From Persicaria tinctoria (Eukaryota; Streptophyta; Magnoliopsida; Caryophyllales; Polygonaceae): DNA of 64,000 bases. Both the position numbers and the translations under genes were made by a program. The stretch is taken from contig JBANSL010000018.1 of NCBI GenBank assembly GCA_037127255.1, positions 17,271,175-17,335,174 of the forward strand, written 5' to 3'. Below, piece by piece: positions 10,721 to 21,905 of this stretch. The notes beneath the pieces are model-generated. The model ran no database searches. It saw only the letters and a list, made by a program, of their open reading frames with translations, and was not told where the DNA came from. Within the stretch, counting starts at the first letter, position 1. Each line of letters begins with the position of its first letter.

Positions 10721-10801
10721 GATTAGGTTTTCATCGTGTTCTAGTTCGCCGCTCTTCCTGTTCGAATTCGAATTGAGTTTAAGAAGGGAATTTTTTTACA
10801 G

Positions 10802-12577
10802 GTACTACCTACTACTTAGCATTCCAGCCGCTATCTTCTCCATTATCGATACTCCGTTTACCTTGAGTTTCTTCTCGAAGACTCCACACTTGCTATACGT
10901 TGCGGAGTTGGTGGCGAGCGCTATCCTGGCACTTCACCTGACGATGTTTTGAGCTCGTAGACCGACTGCCGGAGCTGCTACTAGATTTTTCTTTGCGGCT
11001 CGATTTTACGGGGAGGTGGTTGCCTGCACCGTTCCGTGGGCATGGTGGTTCATCTCGTATGTGCATTACATTCTTGGATTTGTTTATCTGATTCAGGTAA
11101 TCGATCTATACTTTACTTTATTTTTTCTATATATTAGTAATATTTAGGATTAATTAATGCAATTAGAGTAATGTATAAATTAGGCTTAGTTTGACATTTT
11201 CTTTCTAAGGGCAAAATGAAGAGTACGTCAAAGAGATACTGTAATTCAAAAGAATATATACAATACAATTGGAGTAAAAGTTGTTAAAACTCATTGTCTA
11301 GCTTGTACAAAATTATTACCCATAATGAATAATTGACATCTAAACGGAGCCTTAATGTCTCGACATTAAACTTTTTAGTATATAATTTTTGATATAAAAA
11401 ATATAACACAAAAAAAAAAATATTCTGTAACCAAAAACAAACATATCACCAAACCAATTAAAATATTGAGATTACAATGGAATTGATTCCATGGTAAAGC
11501 TCCAAATCAATGCAACCAAATTAACTTAATCAATGCAAGTTAGAAAATATTGACTCCAAATCATCCTGAAAAGAGCTCCAAATCCACTTTGAAATCTCTC
11601 AATCTGCAACACATAATTTGAGCCAACTTTGATCGAAAGAGCTCCAAATCATCTCGAAAAAGTTAAGGTACATGGATCATCCTGACGTAAAGAGGGGGCA
11701 TCGATCGGCAATGATTCCACACCTAAAAGTTGTAGAATCATCTTGAGAAGCATTTGCGAGGTACTCCCTGTATATACAAAGGGCGGGATGTCATCGTAGA
11801 TTTGAACTCAACTTTTGCATAATAAAGAACTCAATTTCTTCATTCTCTTCTTGAAGCTCCTCGATCTAATGGAGATTACAAATTTGAGTTCTTGATTACA
11901 CTTTGATCCTAAGTTTTCATCTTCTCAGACCCTTAAAATTGAATGATCTAGAAATTGATTCGAAACTAAATATTGGGGGGGGGGGGGGGGATATAAATTA
12001 ATATACATTTAAATGCCTTGTATATATAGCTGCTCTACTACCACAACAACATGGTCCTGGTGAGATACTTGACACTTATCCGTCTCATTCGGATTTGCAT
12101 CATCAAGGATATCACTCGAGAGTTGATAGAGCGGTATGACGCATTCATATCTCGACTTCTCAAGTTCGTGACGTATGAGGTCTATTGGTGCCACCTAGTC
12201 GTCTGTGCGTTATTCTGGACTGTGAGGGTATCACCTCATACCCACGAGACATGGATAGGGAGCACGGTGATCGACGGCAATGTGACTAGAGTCTACGGCA
12301 GATCCATGTATTACGAAGCTACCACTATTTCGACCATTGGTAAGCTAGTTCTTATTTTTTTATTTTATGACGTACACTATAATTCTTTATATATATAATT
12401 ATTTTTTAATCTAGATAATTAAATGTATTATTTTAGTTAATTTAATTAATGATTGAATGTATTGTATTTGCAGGATATGGAGATATTCATTCGGTGAACC
12501 CGGTCGAGGAGGTCGTCTTCTACATCATCACCTTTTTCAACCTTGCGATCGGTGCTCATCTGGCATACGCCTTTTAG
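10802..12577 (+). pseudogene. Shaker-type K+ channel relic, S1-S6 only (copy A)
   Basis: Three exons with clean GT-AG sites and matching phases are seen: 10802-11096, 12030-12339 and 12474-12577. They encode 235 residues covering S1 (YYLLLSIPAAIFSIID), S2 (LVASAILALHLTMF), S3, S4 (RYLTLIRLIRICIIKD, residues 110-124), S5 (YWCHLVVCALFW), the pore helix and filter TIGYGD (200-205) and S6, ending TAG right after S6. Plant Shaker channels are inward or outward K+ channels of 600-900 aa with a C-linker, cyclic-nucleotide-binding domain and often ankyrins; none is present here. Codon 50 is TGA (10950-10952), where copy B has CGA, so the copy is disabled by a single C-to-T change. The exon carrying the N-terminus before S1 is not found. 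Intron 1 contains the 394-bp insertion at 11478-11871. Confidence 0.75.
11478..11871. mobile_element. 394-bp insertion with 10-bp target duplication
   Basis: GAGATTACAA occurs at 11468-11477 and again at 11872-11881. The homologous intron of copy B (minus strand, near 52125-52150) has the sequence AATATTGAGATTACAAATTTG once, with no insert, which proves an insertion here. The insert starts TGGAATTGATTCC, ends CTCGATCTAATG and repeats the phrase GAGCTCCAAATC several times. No clear terminal repeats or coding sequence. A 10-bp duplication is in the range of Mutator-like or SINE insertions; class not settled. Confidence 0.7.
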
Positions 12578-12669
12578 GCTTGAGGTGGTTAGCTAGTAGC
12601 TAGACTTGGACATGATCGATGAGGGATGAATATTTTAGGGATGTTTTGGTACTTTGGTACTCCGTACGT

Positions 12670-13010
12670 ATTACTTACTTTGTTTATTTTTTTTATACCA
12701 ATTTTACAAATTTTTTTTATAAAATATATCAAAGTTGTTGACATGGACGAGTAGTAGTTCAAAAGAAATAAGAGGTCAAAAGATTAAGCTATCTATGACA
12801 TTTCAAGATCTCAAGCTAACACTATACATCAAAGCTTAATATATAGTTCACATTCAATTCGGACTGATTTGGAGTGATTTAGTTTTTTCAATTCAGATTA
12901 ATAGAACAAGCAGAAACTGCAGGTCAAATAGTAAATACAAACCTATAAAAATCCAGAGTATTAAAATACCACATAATAGAAACACAAATCAGCAACAACA
13001 TCACACAAAA
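12670..13010. repeat. flank repeat R, copy R2
   Basis: Same landmarks as R1 (ATATCAAAGTTGTTGACATG, GACGAGTAGTAGTTC, GGACTGATTTGGAGTGATTT, AAGCAGAAACTGCAGGTCAA). It lies between the 3' end of copy A and, on the other strand, the 3' end of relic C. Confidence 0.55.
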
Positions 13011-13019
13011 AAAATTTCA

Positions 13020-13565
13020 GCAACATCATAGTTAGTAGAGCAATCAAACGACGACTTTACTTCATGAGAAAGATTCTCAATGCTTTGCTCGAAAGTAGGA
13101 GTCACTAGAAACCATCCCACCAAATTGGTTCCTATAACCATGTTGACGAAATCAATGGCGAAGAAGACTGTCTCCTCATTGACTCTCTTAGGTGAATATC
13201 ACCATATCCTATGTGCATACAATTCAATGAACATATTACCTAATAAACTCATAATAAAAAAAATTAAATTAAAGATTATTTGTATATTGACATGTTAATG
13301 ATATTTACCAATTGTGGAAATAACCCGTAGTATATGGATTTGAATCGATGTATAATCTAGGTACACCTCAATCTAGACTCCATATATATGTCTTGCTACT
13401 ATAAGGTGTTAATCTCACGATGAGAAAGATGACATATGCGACAAGGTGACACTAGTATGGCTCGTACACCATAAATCTAATTAAAAAAAACGGTTTTGAA
13501 ACCGATGTAACCCCTATCGAGCCGACTCAACAAGGAGAATAAGACGTGAAATACGAACGAATCCA
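13020..13565 (-). pseudogene. decayed Shaker-type K+ channel relic (copy C)
   Basis: On the minus strand, about 13565-13310 translates in pieces that follow copy A exon 2: an S4-like RISRLILLVESAR, then FMVYEPY, a stop in place of Trp, CHLVAYVIFLIV (S5) and a degraded pore region. An intron-sized gap follows. At 13215-13030 the filter GYGDIH is present, then one extra base, then NEETVFFAIDFVNMVIG (S6) followed by about 35 further residues to a TGA. Those extra residues after S6 (including TPTFEQSIENLSHEV) are absent from copies A and B and may show what the parent gene looked like. Several stops and frameshifts make it a pseudogene. It is convergent with copy A. Confidence 0.6.
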
Positions 13566-14590
13566 AAAAAGTATCTCAACCACTGTGATGTATCTACATT
13601 TAGAAGATATTTAAAATTAAGTCCATTATATAGGTCTCACGGAGGTAGTTTATCAATTCAATAATTAAGTAGCATCTACCTAGTTAAGCCCATTATATAG
13701 GTCACATGGAGTTAGTTTATCAATTCAATAATTAAGTAGCATCTACTTCTGTATCTTTCTTGGGTTCGTCAATTGTCCCGCTTATAGTTAGTTTATCAAT
13801 TCAATCCATAATTTTTGTCAAAATTTATGAATTGGAGAGTTCAAATTCTAATTTATTATTTTCAAATTTTAGGATTTTTAGAGTTCAAATTATTAAATTA
13901 GATGTATTATAATATCTACTTGTCACTCTTGTAGAATAAGTGTAACTCATATATAAGCAGATACAAGATTATATTCTTCAATTGAATTTTTCTTGAACTT
14001 GGTTAAGGATTACATGGACATTATATCCTTGATTAGTTTTAAGTGTTGAGCGTACCTGGCTGCCTCGAATCCTTGATTTAAGGGTTTTAATTGAATTGAA
14101 TCTCAATCAATTTAGAAAATTTATATGGATAAAAAAAACAAATAAAAACTTGTGCTCAATGGGTATAAAAATAAAAACTTGGGCCCCAATCGGTAATGAG
14201 TCTGATGCGAACCCAAGTCCGACCCTGGCCCTCCTACATAACTAAATTAGGTGGGGTATTGTACTCACTGATCTATTTGCATTTGATACCAAATCTTCTA
14301 ATACTGGTTATGAATTGAAAACTAGTTTATCGACAACAATAGTGCGCATTTGATCGATCGAGTTTAGTTGATTTCTGACAATTTAAATACATTATATAAA
14401 TCAGTTTACTTATTGAATAGTTAAATGAATTGAACTAGTTAGAACAAGCTAATCAAGCGGGTAGTTAGAGAGAGAAACGGTTTACTCCTTCTTGCCATCC
14501 CATAGCGAATCTTTCACGAAATGGCTTCAAATATTATAAGCTAGCAGCTGATTATTAAGTGTTCAAGCATTTAATTCTCACCTATTTGCT
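13566..14590. other. AT-rich intergenic DNA
   Basis: No gene recognised. A short tandem duplication (AGTTTATCAATTCAATAATTAAGTAGCATCTAC, shown here only by its landmarks) occurs near 13646-13680 and 13706-13745, with a third partial copy of AGTTTATCAATTCAAT near 13790. Confidence 0.4.
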
Positions 14591-15177
14591 TCAATCCAAA
14601 AAATTGAGTAGTGGTGGGCAATTGGTTTTCATATCGTTTGCATAACGAAAAAGCGCTTTCATAAAATTCAGAGAGGGAGACACTAAGGGAGTAACCGTCG
14701 AATTTCGGTGGTGGCTCCACTTCCTATCGACACTGGAAGCAACTAGGAAATCCTGACCAGATTCAAGATCACTACCGCAGCTGGGTCGTAATCGCAAAGC
14801 AAAACGAGAGAGAAAATTGAGCAGATACCCTCTCCAACGGTCGAAAATTCAAAATCTCTGACCGTTGACCAAGCATTGACTTCTGACAAAGTTACTGAAA
14901 TTCAATTGACGGCCCACCTCCAGTGCCGGATTCCTCCAACTCTCCTCGGAATTGGAAACTACACCTATCAAAAGTTGGAATCCATAGAATCAAAGTTGGT
15001 GATGCGTTGGTGATGCACTCTCAAACTGCTCTCTTGCTCACGACTGTATATGAAGGAGACGGGTGAATAGTAACTCTTGTTTTGAACCCAACCGGAAACC
15101 TCCTTTTCTCATCCCTTTCCCAAAATTGATCATTCCTTTCCACTCTCCCACCTCTAATGTGTCTAAATCCATACGGA
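14591..15177. other. LINE 5' leader, separated from its body by a hAT-like insertion
   Basis: The segment matches 8750-9060 in its first half. Near its end GAACCCAACCGGAAACC corresponds to GATCCCAATCGAAAACC at 16221, a leader motif of the LINE, so it is LINE-related sequence. No intact coding frame. Confidence 0.35.
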
Positions 15178-16156
15178 TAGGAGTGGAAATGGGTCAGGTG
15201 AGGGATGGGTGGACCCATTTTTTCACCCGACCCGTCACAAAAAAAATTTCACCCGACCCATGACCCTCCCATTTAATGTTTCACCGTCGGGTGAATCGGG
15301 TGGGTCGGGTGGTTAATCGGGTGAAGGAATTTAAAAAAAAAATCACAAGACATACCTAAAAATCATTTATATTCAATAATTTTATAAACCATGTCAACGT
15401 ATGAATCTTACTAAATTAATAAAATACTTATTCATACATTATATCCATATCCTTAACTTACAAAATTAGTATTAGAAGTTTGATATCAAACTGAATGAGA
15501 TGAATTGAACTCGGTTACTAGATTCAATATATAAAAAAAATGGTATAGAAAAACTATGTCTTTAGAAAGCAGATTTATGCGTTATTTCTTTAATATCTTG
15601 ATTTGGTAATTTCTTTAATATCTTAATTTGCATTAAGAGGATTATTGTTACGAGTCTCATGACAAATTGGGAAAATATAATTCGGTTAATCATGTATTAA
15701 TACAGTAAATGCTAACAAAGTCGTTGGAAAGAGCCAAATTGTGTACACTCTATCGGTATATGCAAAACAAATAAAAGAAATTTTATTATTTTAAAAAGAC
15801 ATGGAGTTAAATAATGCAAGTTTTTTTAGACCTTTTTAACAAGAAAACTAGGAAAATAGAGAAAGTAGAGGTAGAAAAGGAGAAATATATTAGTCATGTT
15901 AAATTATACGTAGTATTATTTATATAGTAGCCTCTTTTTTTTATATAATAATCGGGTGAGCTAACGGGTGGTTAAGCGGGTCGGGTAATGGGCCGGGTGA
16001 TGGGTCCGGTAATGGGTAGAAAATATATCACCCATCAACCGACCCATCACCCATTTCACTCGATCCATCACCCATCTGTCACCCGGATTTTTTCGGATTT
16101 TCACCCTAATAATCGGGTCGGGTGAGACGGTCACCCACGGGTGATTTCCAGCCCTA
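15178..16156. mobile_element. hAT-like element with GGGTCGGGTGA subterminal repeats
   Basis: Left end TAGGAGTGGAAAT (15178) and inverted right end TAGGGCTGGAAAT (16156) form short terminal inverted repeats. Both ends carry many copies of GGGTGA/GGGTCGGGT in opposite orientations. Flanks CATACGGA and CATGTAGA could be an eroded 8-bp target duplication (5 of 8 match). The centre is AT-rich and non-coding. The left breakpoint of the 8,356-bp tandem duplication (16054/16055) lies inside its right end, so copy 2 of the duplication starts with only the last 100 bp. Confidence 0.5.
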
Positions 16157-17800
16157 CATGTAGAATTGAAGTATGGTTGATGTACAAAGGATCCCCTTTT
16201 TCTAGGGTTGCTTGTGATCAAAGAATTGTCCCCCACCTTGATCCCAATCGAAAACCCCCTTTTTTCCTCTTTCTCCCAAATTACTCCCTCTATTTCACTC
16301 CTCTACTTCCTTCGTCCCTAATTCCTTTTGAAATTTCAGTTTGGTTGATCATTGAAGAAACCCCCAATTTCTTAGGATTTGACTTGGTGAATATTTCTTT
16401 CCTGAGAATTCTAGAAACTAATCTGAATCATGTTAAGTTGGATGACATTATGAGAAAGGGTTTTAGCCCGTGGAACTATTTACACAATTTTAAGTAAAGT
16501 GAAGCTGGAAGGATTGTGGTGATATGGGATCCTTCAATGGTTGAATTTGTGCACCAACGAACTACAGATCAGTTGATCCGTGGCCAATTAATTTGCAGAG
16601 TTACAGGTAAAAAGTTTGAAGTAGCACAAGTCTATGGTTTACATACAATTGTTAGAAGGAGAGCTCTATGGGATGATCTGATTGATTGCTGAAAATGATA
16701 GAAGACAGGGGTCTTGGATGATCATGGGAGACTTTAATGCTGAGATGAGATCTTGTGAAAGGAAGAACGGCTCAACTATTTCAGCTTATGAGATCTTAGA
16801 TTTATGGGACTGTTGTGTTGAGCTGGTTCTTAGAGATGTTATGAGTTGTGGCCAGGAACACACATGGTTCAAATGAAAAAAATCCACAAAGATAGATAGA
16901 GTGATGGTCAATGATTGGTTGGACTCTTTGAGCTATTACTGTAAAGCCTCATTCCTTATCCCTAAAGTCTTCTCTGACCATTGCGAGGTGGTTGTTGAAG
17001 TTCTCGAGCAACATGCCAGGAAAAGGGTGTCTTTCAAATTTTTTCACATGTGGTCTCAGCATGAGAACTTTCAGCAAACTGTGAGGCAAAATTCGGAACA
17101 TGCTGGATGGGGTACTGAACAATATTTTATGCAAAAAACTGCATATATAACCTAAAACAACCCCTCAAGGACTTGAATAAGTTGCACTACTCCAACATCA
17201 AAGCTCAAGCCAAAGAAGCTGAAGAGGAGTATGAAAGGTCCTTCCTAGCCTTAAGAGATGACTCTGAATCCCCCTTGCTCTTACAGAAGATGGAAATGGC
17301 TAAGAAAAAGGCAAGAAGATTAAACGAAGCTGAATTAAAATTCAACTATCAGCTTGCCAAGAAGATTAAAAGAAGCTGAATTAAAATTCAACTCTCAGCT
17401 TGCCAAGGCTATGCACACCTTCAAAGGCGACAAATGCAACTCATATTTCCATGGTTTGATGAGGAAAAATATGAGGAGGAACCATGTCAGTTCCCTGATA
17501 AAAGAAGATGGCCTTGAAACCACTTCACTTGAAGTTGTTAGCCAGTAGTTTGAGTGTTTTTATAAGGACCTCCTGATTGGAACCTTGAAGCCTACTGAAG
17601 ATGTTGACCCGAGAATCATAAGAGATGGGGGAGCTACTCTGAAAAATGACAGACATGAAGGGTTGATAAAACCTGTTTCTCCAAATAAAATCAAGGCAGC
17701 TCTTTGGAGTATAGGAGATGATAAGTCACTTGGGCCTGATGGGAACACCTCCTCGAAATTCCTGTGCAGCAAAAGCAATCTAGTATCCAAAAGTGCAACC
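16157..17800 (+). pseudogene. dead LINE: endonuclease and start of reverse transcriptase (unit 1)
   Basis: Broken frames read in order as an AP-endonuclease domain of a plant L1-type retrotransposon: GRIVVIWDPSMVEFVHQ, WMIMGDFNAEM (catalytic GDFN), KIDRVMVNDWL and FSDHCEV (catalytic SDH). A linker follows, then the start of the RT domain (SIGDDKSLGPDG near 17717). Stops at about 16495, 16692, 16876 and 17155 disable it. A near-perfect 46-bp internal repeat (AGAAGATTAAA.GAAGCTG) occurs at about 17315-17405. The RT catalytic region and 3' end are missing. The same stops occur in unit 2, so inactivation came before the duplication. Confidence 0.8.
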
Positions 17801-19199
17801 ATAGAAATATCAAATTCATGACAATAATTATTTATAATGCTATTTTTTATGCGGTCCTTAAGCTAGACCACATATATTCCAAGCTGCGATTTTCAGTCTA
17901 TCCATCACAAGCTAAGGACTGAGTGCTACCTTCACGAGTGTCTACATTTCTTCCATAAGCTTTAGCGCCTGCATCACGTACTCCGAATGTGAAGAGAGTA
18001 TTCATCTTGAAGAGCCTGAAATATACTAGCCGTACTGCTTGAGCTGATTTTACTCACTGTCTTCCCTTTGCTCTCAACACTCTTAGTCTTAGCTACCTTC
18101 CTACCTTGCACCAGCTACCGTGCTGTTTTCTGCTCATTTCTCTGCCCTTATGCCACAACATCCCGTGTGTTACACGTTTCAACTTCAGCTGCTCTTGAAG
18201 CTTCCCATGGTTCATTTTTTATTCGATTTTTTATTCGATTAAAGATGACCTAAGTTCTTGATTATCCATTTTTTATTCGATTAAAGATGATCCAAGTTGC
18301 ATTCAAGATTTCCCCAATTTGTATATCTCTTTATTAATTGAAGGAACCCTACAATAATCTCTAGTTGCAGTGATTGAAACTTGAAAGGGATTGATTGATT
18401 GAAACTTGTGCAGATACTTCTTATGCAATTCTGTACATAGGCCAACCTCCAAAGCCCTTTTATCTTGACTAGGTGTGTTTTGGCGCACATCCGCGCACCT
18501 CGGTTGCAACATGAATCACACACCATATAAAGTACTTGAGCAACAATAACATTCACAAATAATCGTACTTGTGATGAACTACAAACAAAAGGAGGCACAC
18601 CCTCTGGCCATCTATGGGCCTTTGGCCGGTTGGGTATCTTTGGAGGTGAATCTTCCTAGCTCGATGTTTAGCCTTGAAGTCGTCGATGGCAGATGAAATT
18701 GCTGATTTTTCAGAGCTGTTAGGGGCTGTTTTTAGTCCCTTTTTCTTCACCTTCTGGGGCTAACTGAAGACTTGCACCTGCTTGGATGTGCATGTGCATT
18801 TAGTGTAAAAGAACATCACATTTTCAAGTCTCAAAACATTTATTATACATGGTTTTGGAATCTTTTGATGAACAGCTAGCTACTTTATCAGGAATTGATA
18901 TGCATATCTTCCAACTGAAAAATATGTTATAAGTTATCTATAAAATATTATTCACAAGGCCATAACCTAATCTTAAATGTCTAGCATTGTTTCCCTAAGA
19001 CTTGCCCATATAATTATGAGATAAAGTAACAAGGATATGAAATTTGAGTCTCAACAGTACTGTCTGAAGTAGATTAAACACCAAGGGATTAAATTCGAAG
19101 GACTTAAAAAAATTACAAAGGAAAAAAATGGTGAACTTGAAATAAATGATGAACACTGAGATAGAGTAAGGAGTGGCAAGAAACATGTACCCAGAGGAG
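17801..19199. other. non-coding stretch (unit 1)
   Basis: No gene recognised on either strand. A 29-bp phrase containing TTTTTATTCGATTAAAGATGA is repeated near 18223 and 18271. The minus-strand frame 18553-18750 is basic but resembles no family I know. The same content recurs at 26157-27555. Confidence 0.35.
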
Positions 19200-19324
19200 A
19201 TGAAGAGGAGGAGCATTGAAGTAGGATGAAGACGAGCACCAGCTATGGTGACTAACAGAAGGTTTGCACAAGGCCCACATCTCACTGTGACTATTGTTAA
19301 CATCTTGCTGCATGGTACACTCAC
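19200..19324 (-). pseudogene. YABBY transcription factor, zinc-finger exon fragment (unit 1)
   Basis: The minus strand has an acceptor (GGGCAG) followed at 19324 by VSVPCSKMLTIVTVRCG and then PCANLLLV. This matches the second half of the YABBY C2C2 zinc finger, which in the family begins an exon exactly at the V-S-V-P-C point. The second zinc pair reads C-G-P-C where family members have C-G-H-C. The first exon with the first Cys pair and the C-terminal YABBY (HMG-like) exons are not found. YABBY proteins are plant nuclear factors that set abaxial organ identity. The Met-Leu-Thr-Ile-Val context is closest to the YAB2 group. It is a lone exon and cannot make a YABBY protein. Confidence 0.75.
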
Positions 19325-19339
19325 CTGCCCCACCCAAAC

Positions 19340-21280
19340 TACTATTTTTGTGATATCAATCCTAACACAGTATCTAATGAATTTGCAACTTTTAAAACCT
19401 AACTGTTTACTTTTAAAAAAAAAAATTAAAGTCTGTTAAAAACAGAGAGGGATTGATCATGCCAAATTTCAGGGTCAACAAGGTTGGTAGATTACTTTCC
19501 TGTTAGGGAAGATACACGAAGGAGACCAAGAGGCATACCTTGGGTCCCAGAACGATCTTAGACCATTCAGGCTCAATCTCGAATGCAAGGGCATGTGGGT
19601 GTGTCTTGGGTAATCGAAGTGCACTCAAGTGCTGGCTTGGAAAATGCAAGCTCAAATTTCAGATATCATGCATTGCTTTTAGTTTTGCAGATGAAAATGG
19701 TTTCTTTTTTCTTCTCTAATTTAGCTTTCCCAACAGAACACGACAATGAGCAGCTAGCTTTAAGCTGGTGCTCTTCTGAAGATAGCTAATGGCTCTGCTG
19801 GTGAATTAGCTTACCTGCATCATGATTGCTCTCCAAAGATAGTTCACTGAGATATAAAATTCATACATTATGTGAAATAAAAATTCGAATAGTAAAACCT
19901 GCAGGTTATGTTTCTACTGTATGCTTACTTTGTGAATGTAACAGGGGAAATTCATTTTCATTTGTTGTTCCCTCTGCGTGTGATTTATGTATGTCTTGTG
20001 CAGGTAATCGTACATTTGGGTTTAAGAAAAATTTAGATCTCATGGATAAAGACACAAACGTGTTCGAGGTATAAATATTAAATCCTATAACTCGGTTCTA
20101 ATTATACTTAGTGCACACATAACATTGAGAAGGGGCAATGGAAAACAAGAATGAAAAGTATGTGTCTATGATAGTGAAATTGTTTCTTACAGTTCTACTC
20201 TCCCGCTATTATTATTATTATCCATTACTTGTCAAAGTCTATAAGAGCATAGAGATAATTAGCTTAGCAATAGGCATATATAGCAACCAAGAAAATTCAA
20301 CATTTCACATATGAGTCACAAGGTGTAAAACATTACAAAGAGTTTCATGATAGGTTTCTTTTAGATTCTGATACACAAGAAGAATAGATATGAGAATTGA
20401 GAAGATTTTGAGAAGAGTGAAGGAGCATACGGATTTGATTTTTGTAACACGGCTGACATTACTGCTTGGCACGATAAGCCGGGCTACCTCCCATCTTGAG
20501 GTCCCACCAAGATTGCTCAATGAACAGCTTGAATAACGTGGATCACTTCCTGTGTAATTATCCAAAATAGGGGATCATGAACTTCATCTAGAAAATCATT
20601 GACACTTTCTTAAATATGCATGTATCAATATGATTTGACTGGTATCGTATGTATTTCTATATGAGCTTGTTAACACATTTAACACTATAACACTGTAATT
20701 ATACAAATTAGGGGATCATGGACTTCATCTAGAAAATCATTGACACTTTCTTAAATATGCATGTATTAAATATGATTGACTGGTCCGTATGTATGTCTAT
20801 ATGAGCATGTCAACTTGTTATGACATTTAACACAATGTTAAATGTGTTTAAACAAAAGAGAAGATGCTGCAGAAAGCTCTAAACAAAAAGGCTTGTGACT
20901 GATAATATTTTCTAGGATGACAAGGAAATTTGGTATGCTATACTCTTGTTTTTCCTTCTCTTGATACACAAAATGAAGTCACCTGATTAACACCAACTTA
21001 ATAGAATTAACATTAATGTTTCCCTAGAGGTTTTGACATATTGAAACCAATCTTTTTTCTTCAGTTTATCTTCTAGAAAGAAAATTTCATGGTTAGATAA
21101 AAGTCACCAGCTTTTAACTTTGTTCATAACCTGAGCAGTACGTAAACAACATTGAGATTCATTCACGATGAATATCCACATGAATGAATCGAATTGGGAT
21201 GGCTATGATGGACTAAACGAGAACGAGGACTTTTGAATATCATCCATTATTTCAAAAGAAGAAGATGTCTATCTAACCCT
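19340..21280. other. non-coding stretch (unit 1)
   Basis: No gene recognised. A direct repeat of about 85 bp with landmark AGGGGATCATG.ACTTCATCTAGAAAATC begins at 20569 and again at 20711 (142 bp apart). A (ATT)n run lies at 20209-20221. The same content recurs 8,356 bp downstream. Confidence 0.4.
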
Positions 21281-21284
21281 TTTC

Positions 21285-21905
21285 TTTTCTCAGTGGACAA
21301 AAGTTTGCATATGCTTCTCCACAGCCCTAACACAGTCATAAGCCACCGAAATTGAGCAGGAATTTTTTTTCAGAAAACCCTGCAACCGAAAAATGAAGAA
21401 GCATAAATTAGGGAATTAGATATAAGAGATTACAGTCGATTGAAACAAGGTCTAATCAGTTTACTGAAATCACTACCCTGACATCAAATTGAATTACAAA
21501 CCCCCAATTCCGACTAATATCAGTCGAATCGACTTCTCCTGAATCAAAAAAGGATAAGCTCAAATCTCCTAAATCGAAATCAAATTTCAGTCAATAGCCT
21601 TAAAAAAATCTAGAATAACAAGAGCAAACAGGAAGAGGACTCCTAAAAGATCAAATCTATCAACCCTAATTCAGAAATAAACAAACCTGGTAGCCCGAAA
21701 AAAATGAGAAAATTGATCGTCTTGGACACTAAAGTCGGCGAGCAGAAGAATAATGCGGTCTGTAGGCGACGAAGGAGCTCGAAAGAAACTATAGTGGCGG
21801 CGAAGGCGGTAGAGGTGATCTCCGGAGGAGAGAGAGGTCCCCTGGAAAGGGGGAGAGAGGCTCTTTGGGAATTAGATGAAAAGACCAATATGGGCACCGA
21901 AACAA
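21285..21905 (-). other. possible 5' end of a minus-strand gene (unit 1)
   Basis: A CT-rich, GC-richer block (21905-21690) ends in a good donor (ACCAG/GTTTG), and a good acceptor (GTTGCAG/G) stands at about 21380 before a short open stretch reading FLKKNSCSISVAYDCVRAVE to a TGA. It resembles a 5'-UTR or first exon plus second exon of an ordinary plant gene, but no joined frame with a convincing start was found and no family is recognised. The copy in unit 2 is at 29641-30261. Confidence 0.3.

Noticed and set aside
11974..11990. Run of about 16 G in the intron of channel copy A.
   Set aside because: A simple homopolymer with no partner tracts for a convincing structured element; copy B lacks it.
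19826..20074. Plus-strand frame with C..C and C..C spacing resembling a zinc finger (VCLLCECN ... CDLCMSC).
   Set aside because: It lies near the YABBY exon but on the other strand, the ligand spacing fits no known family, and flanking residues look intronic.
21643..21897. 84-aa minus-strand frame in the possible first exon.
   Set aside because: The composition is that of a CT-rich 5' UTR. Joining it to the next exon gives an early stop, so it is reported only as a possible gene start without a protein.
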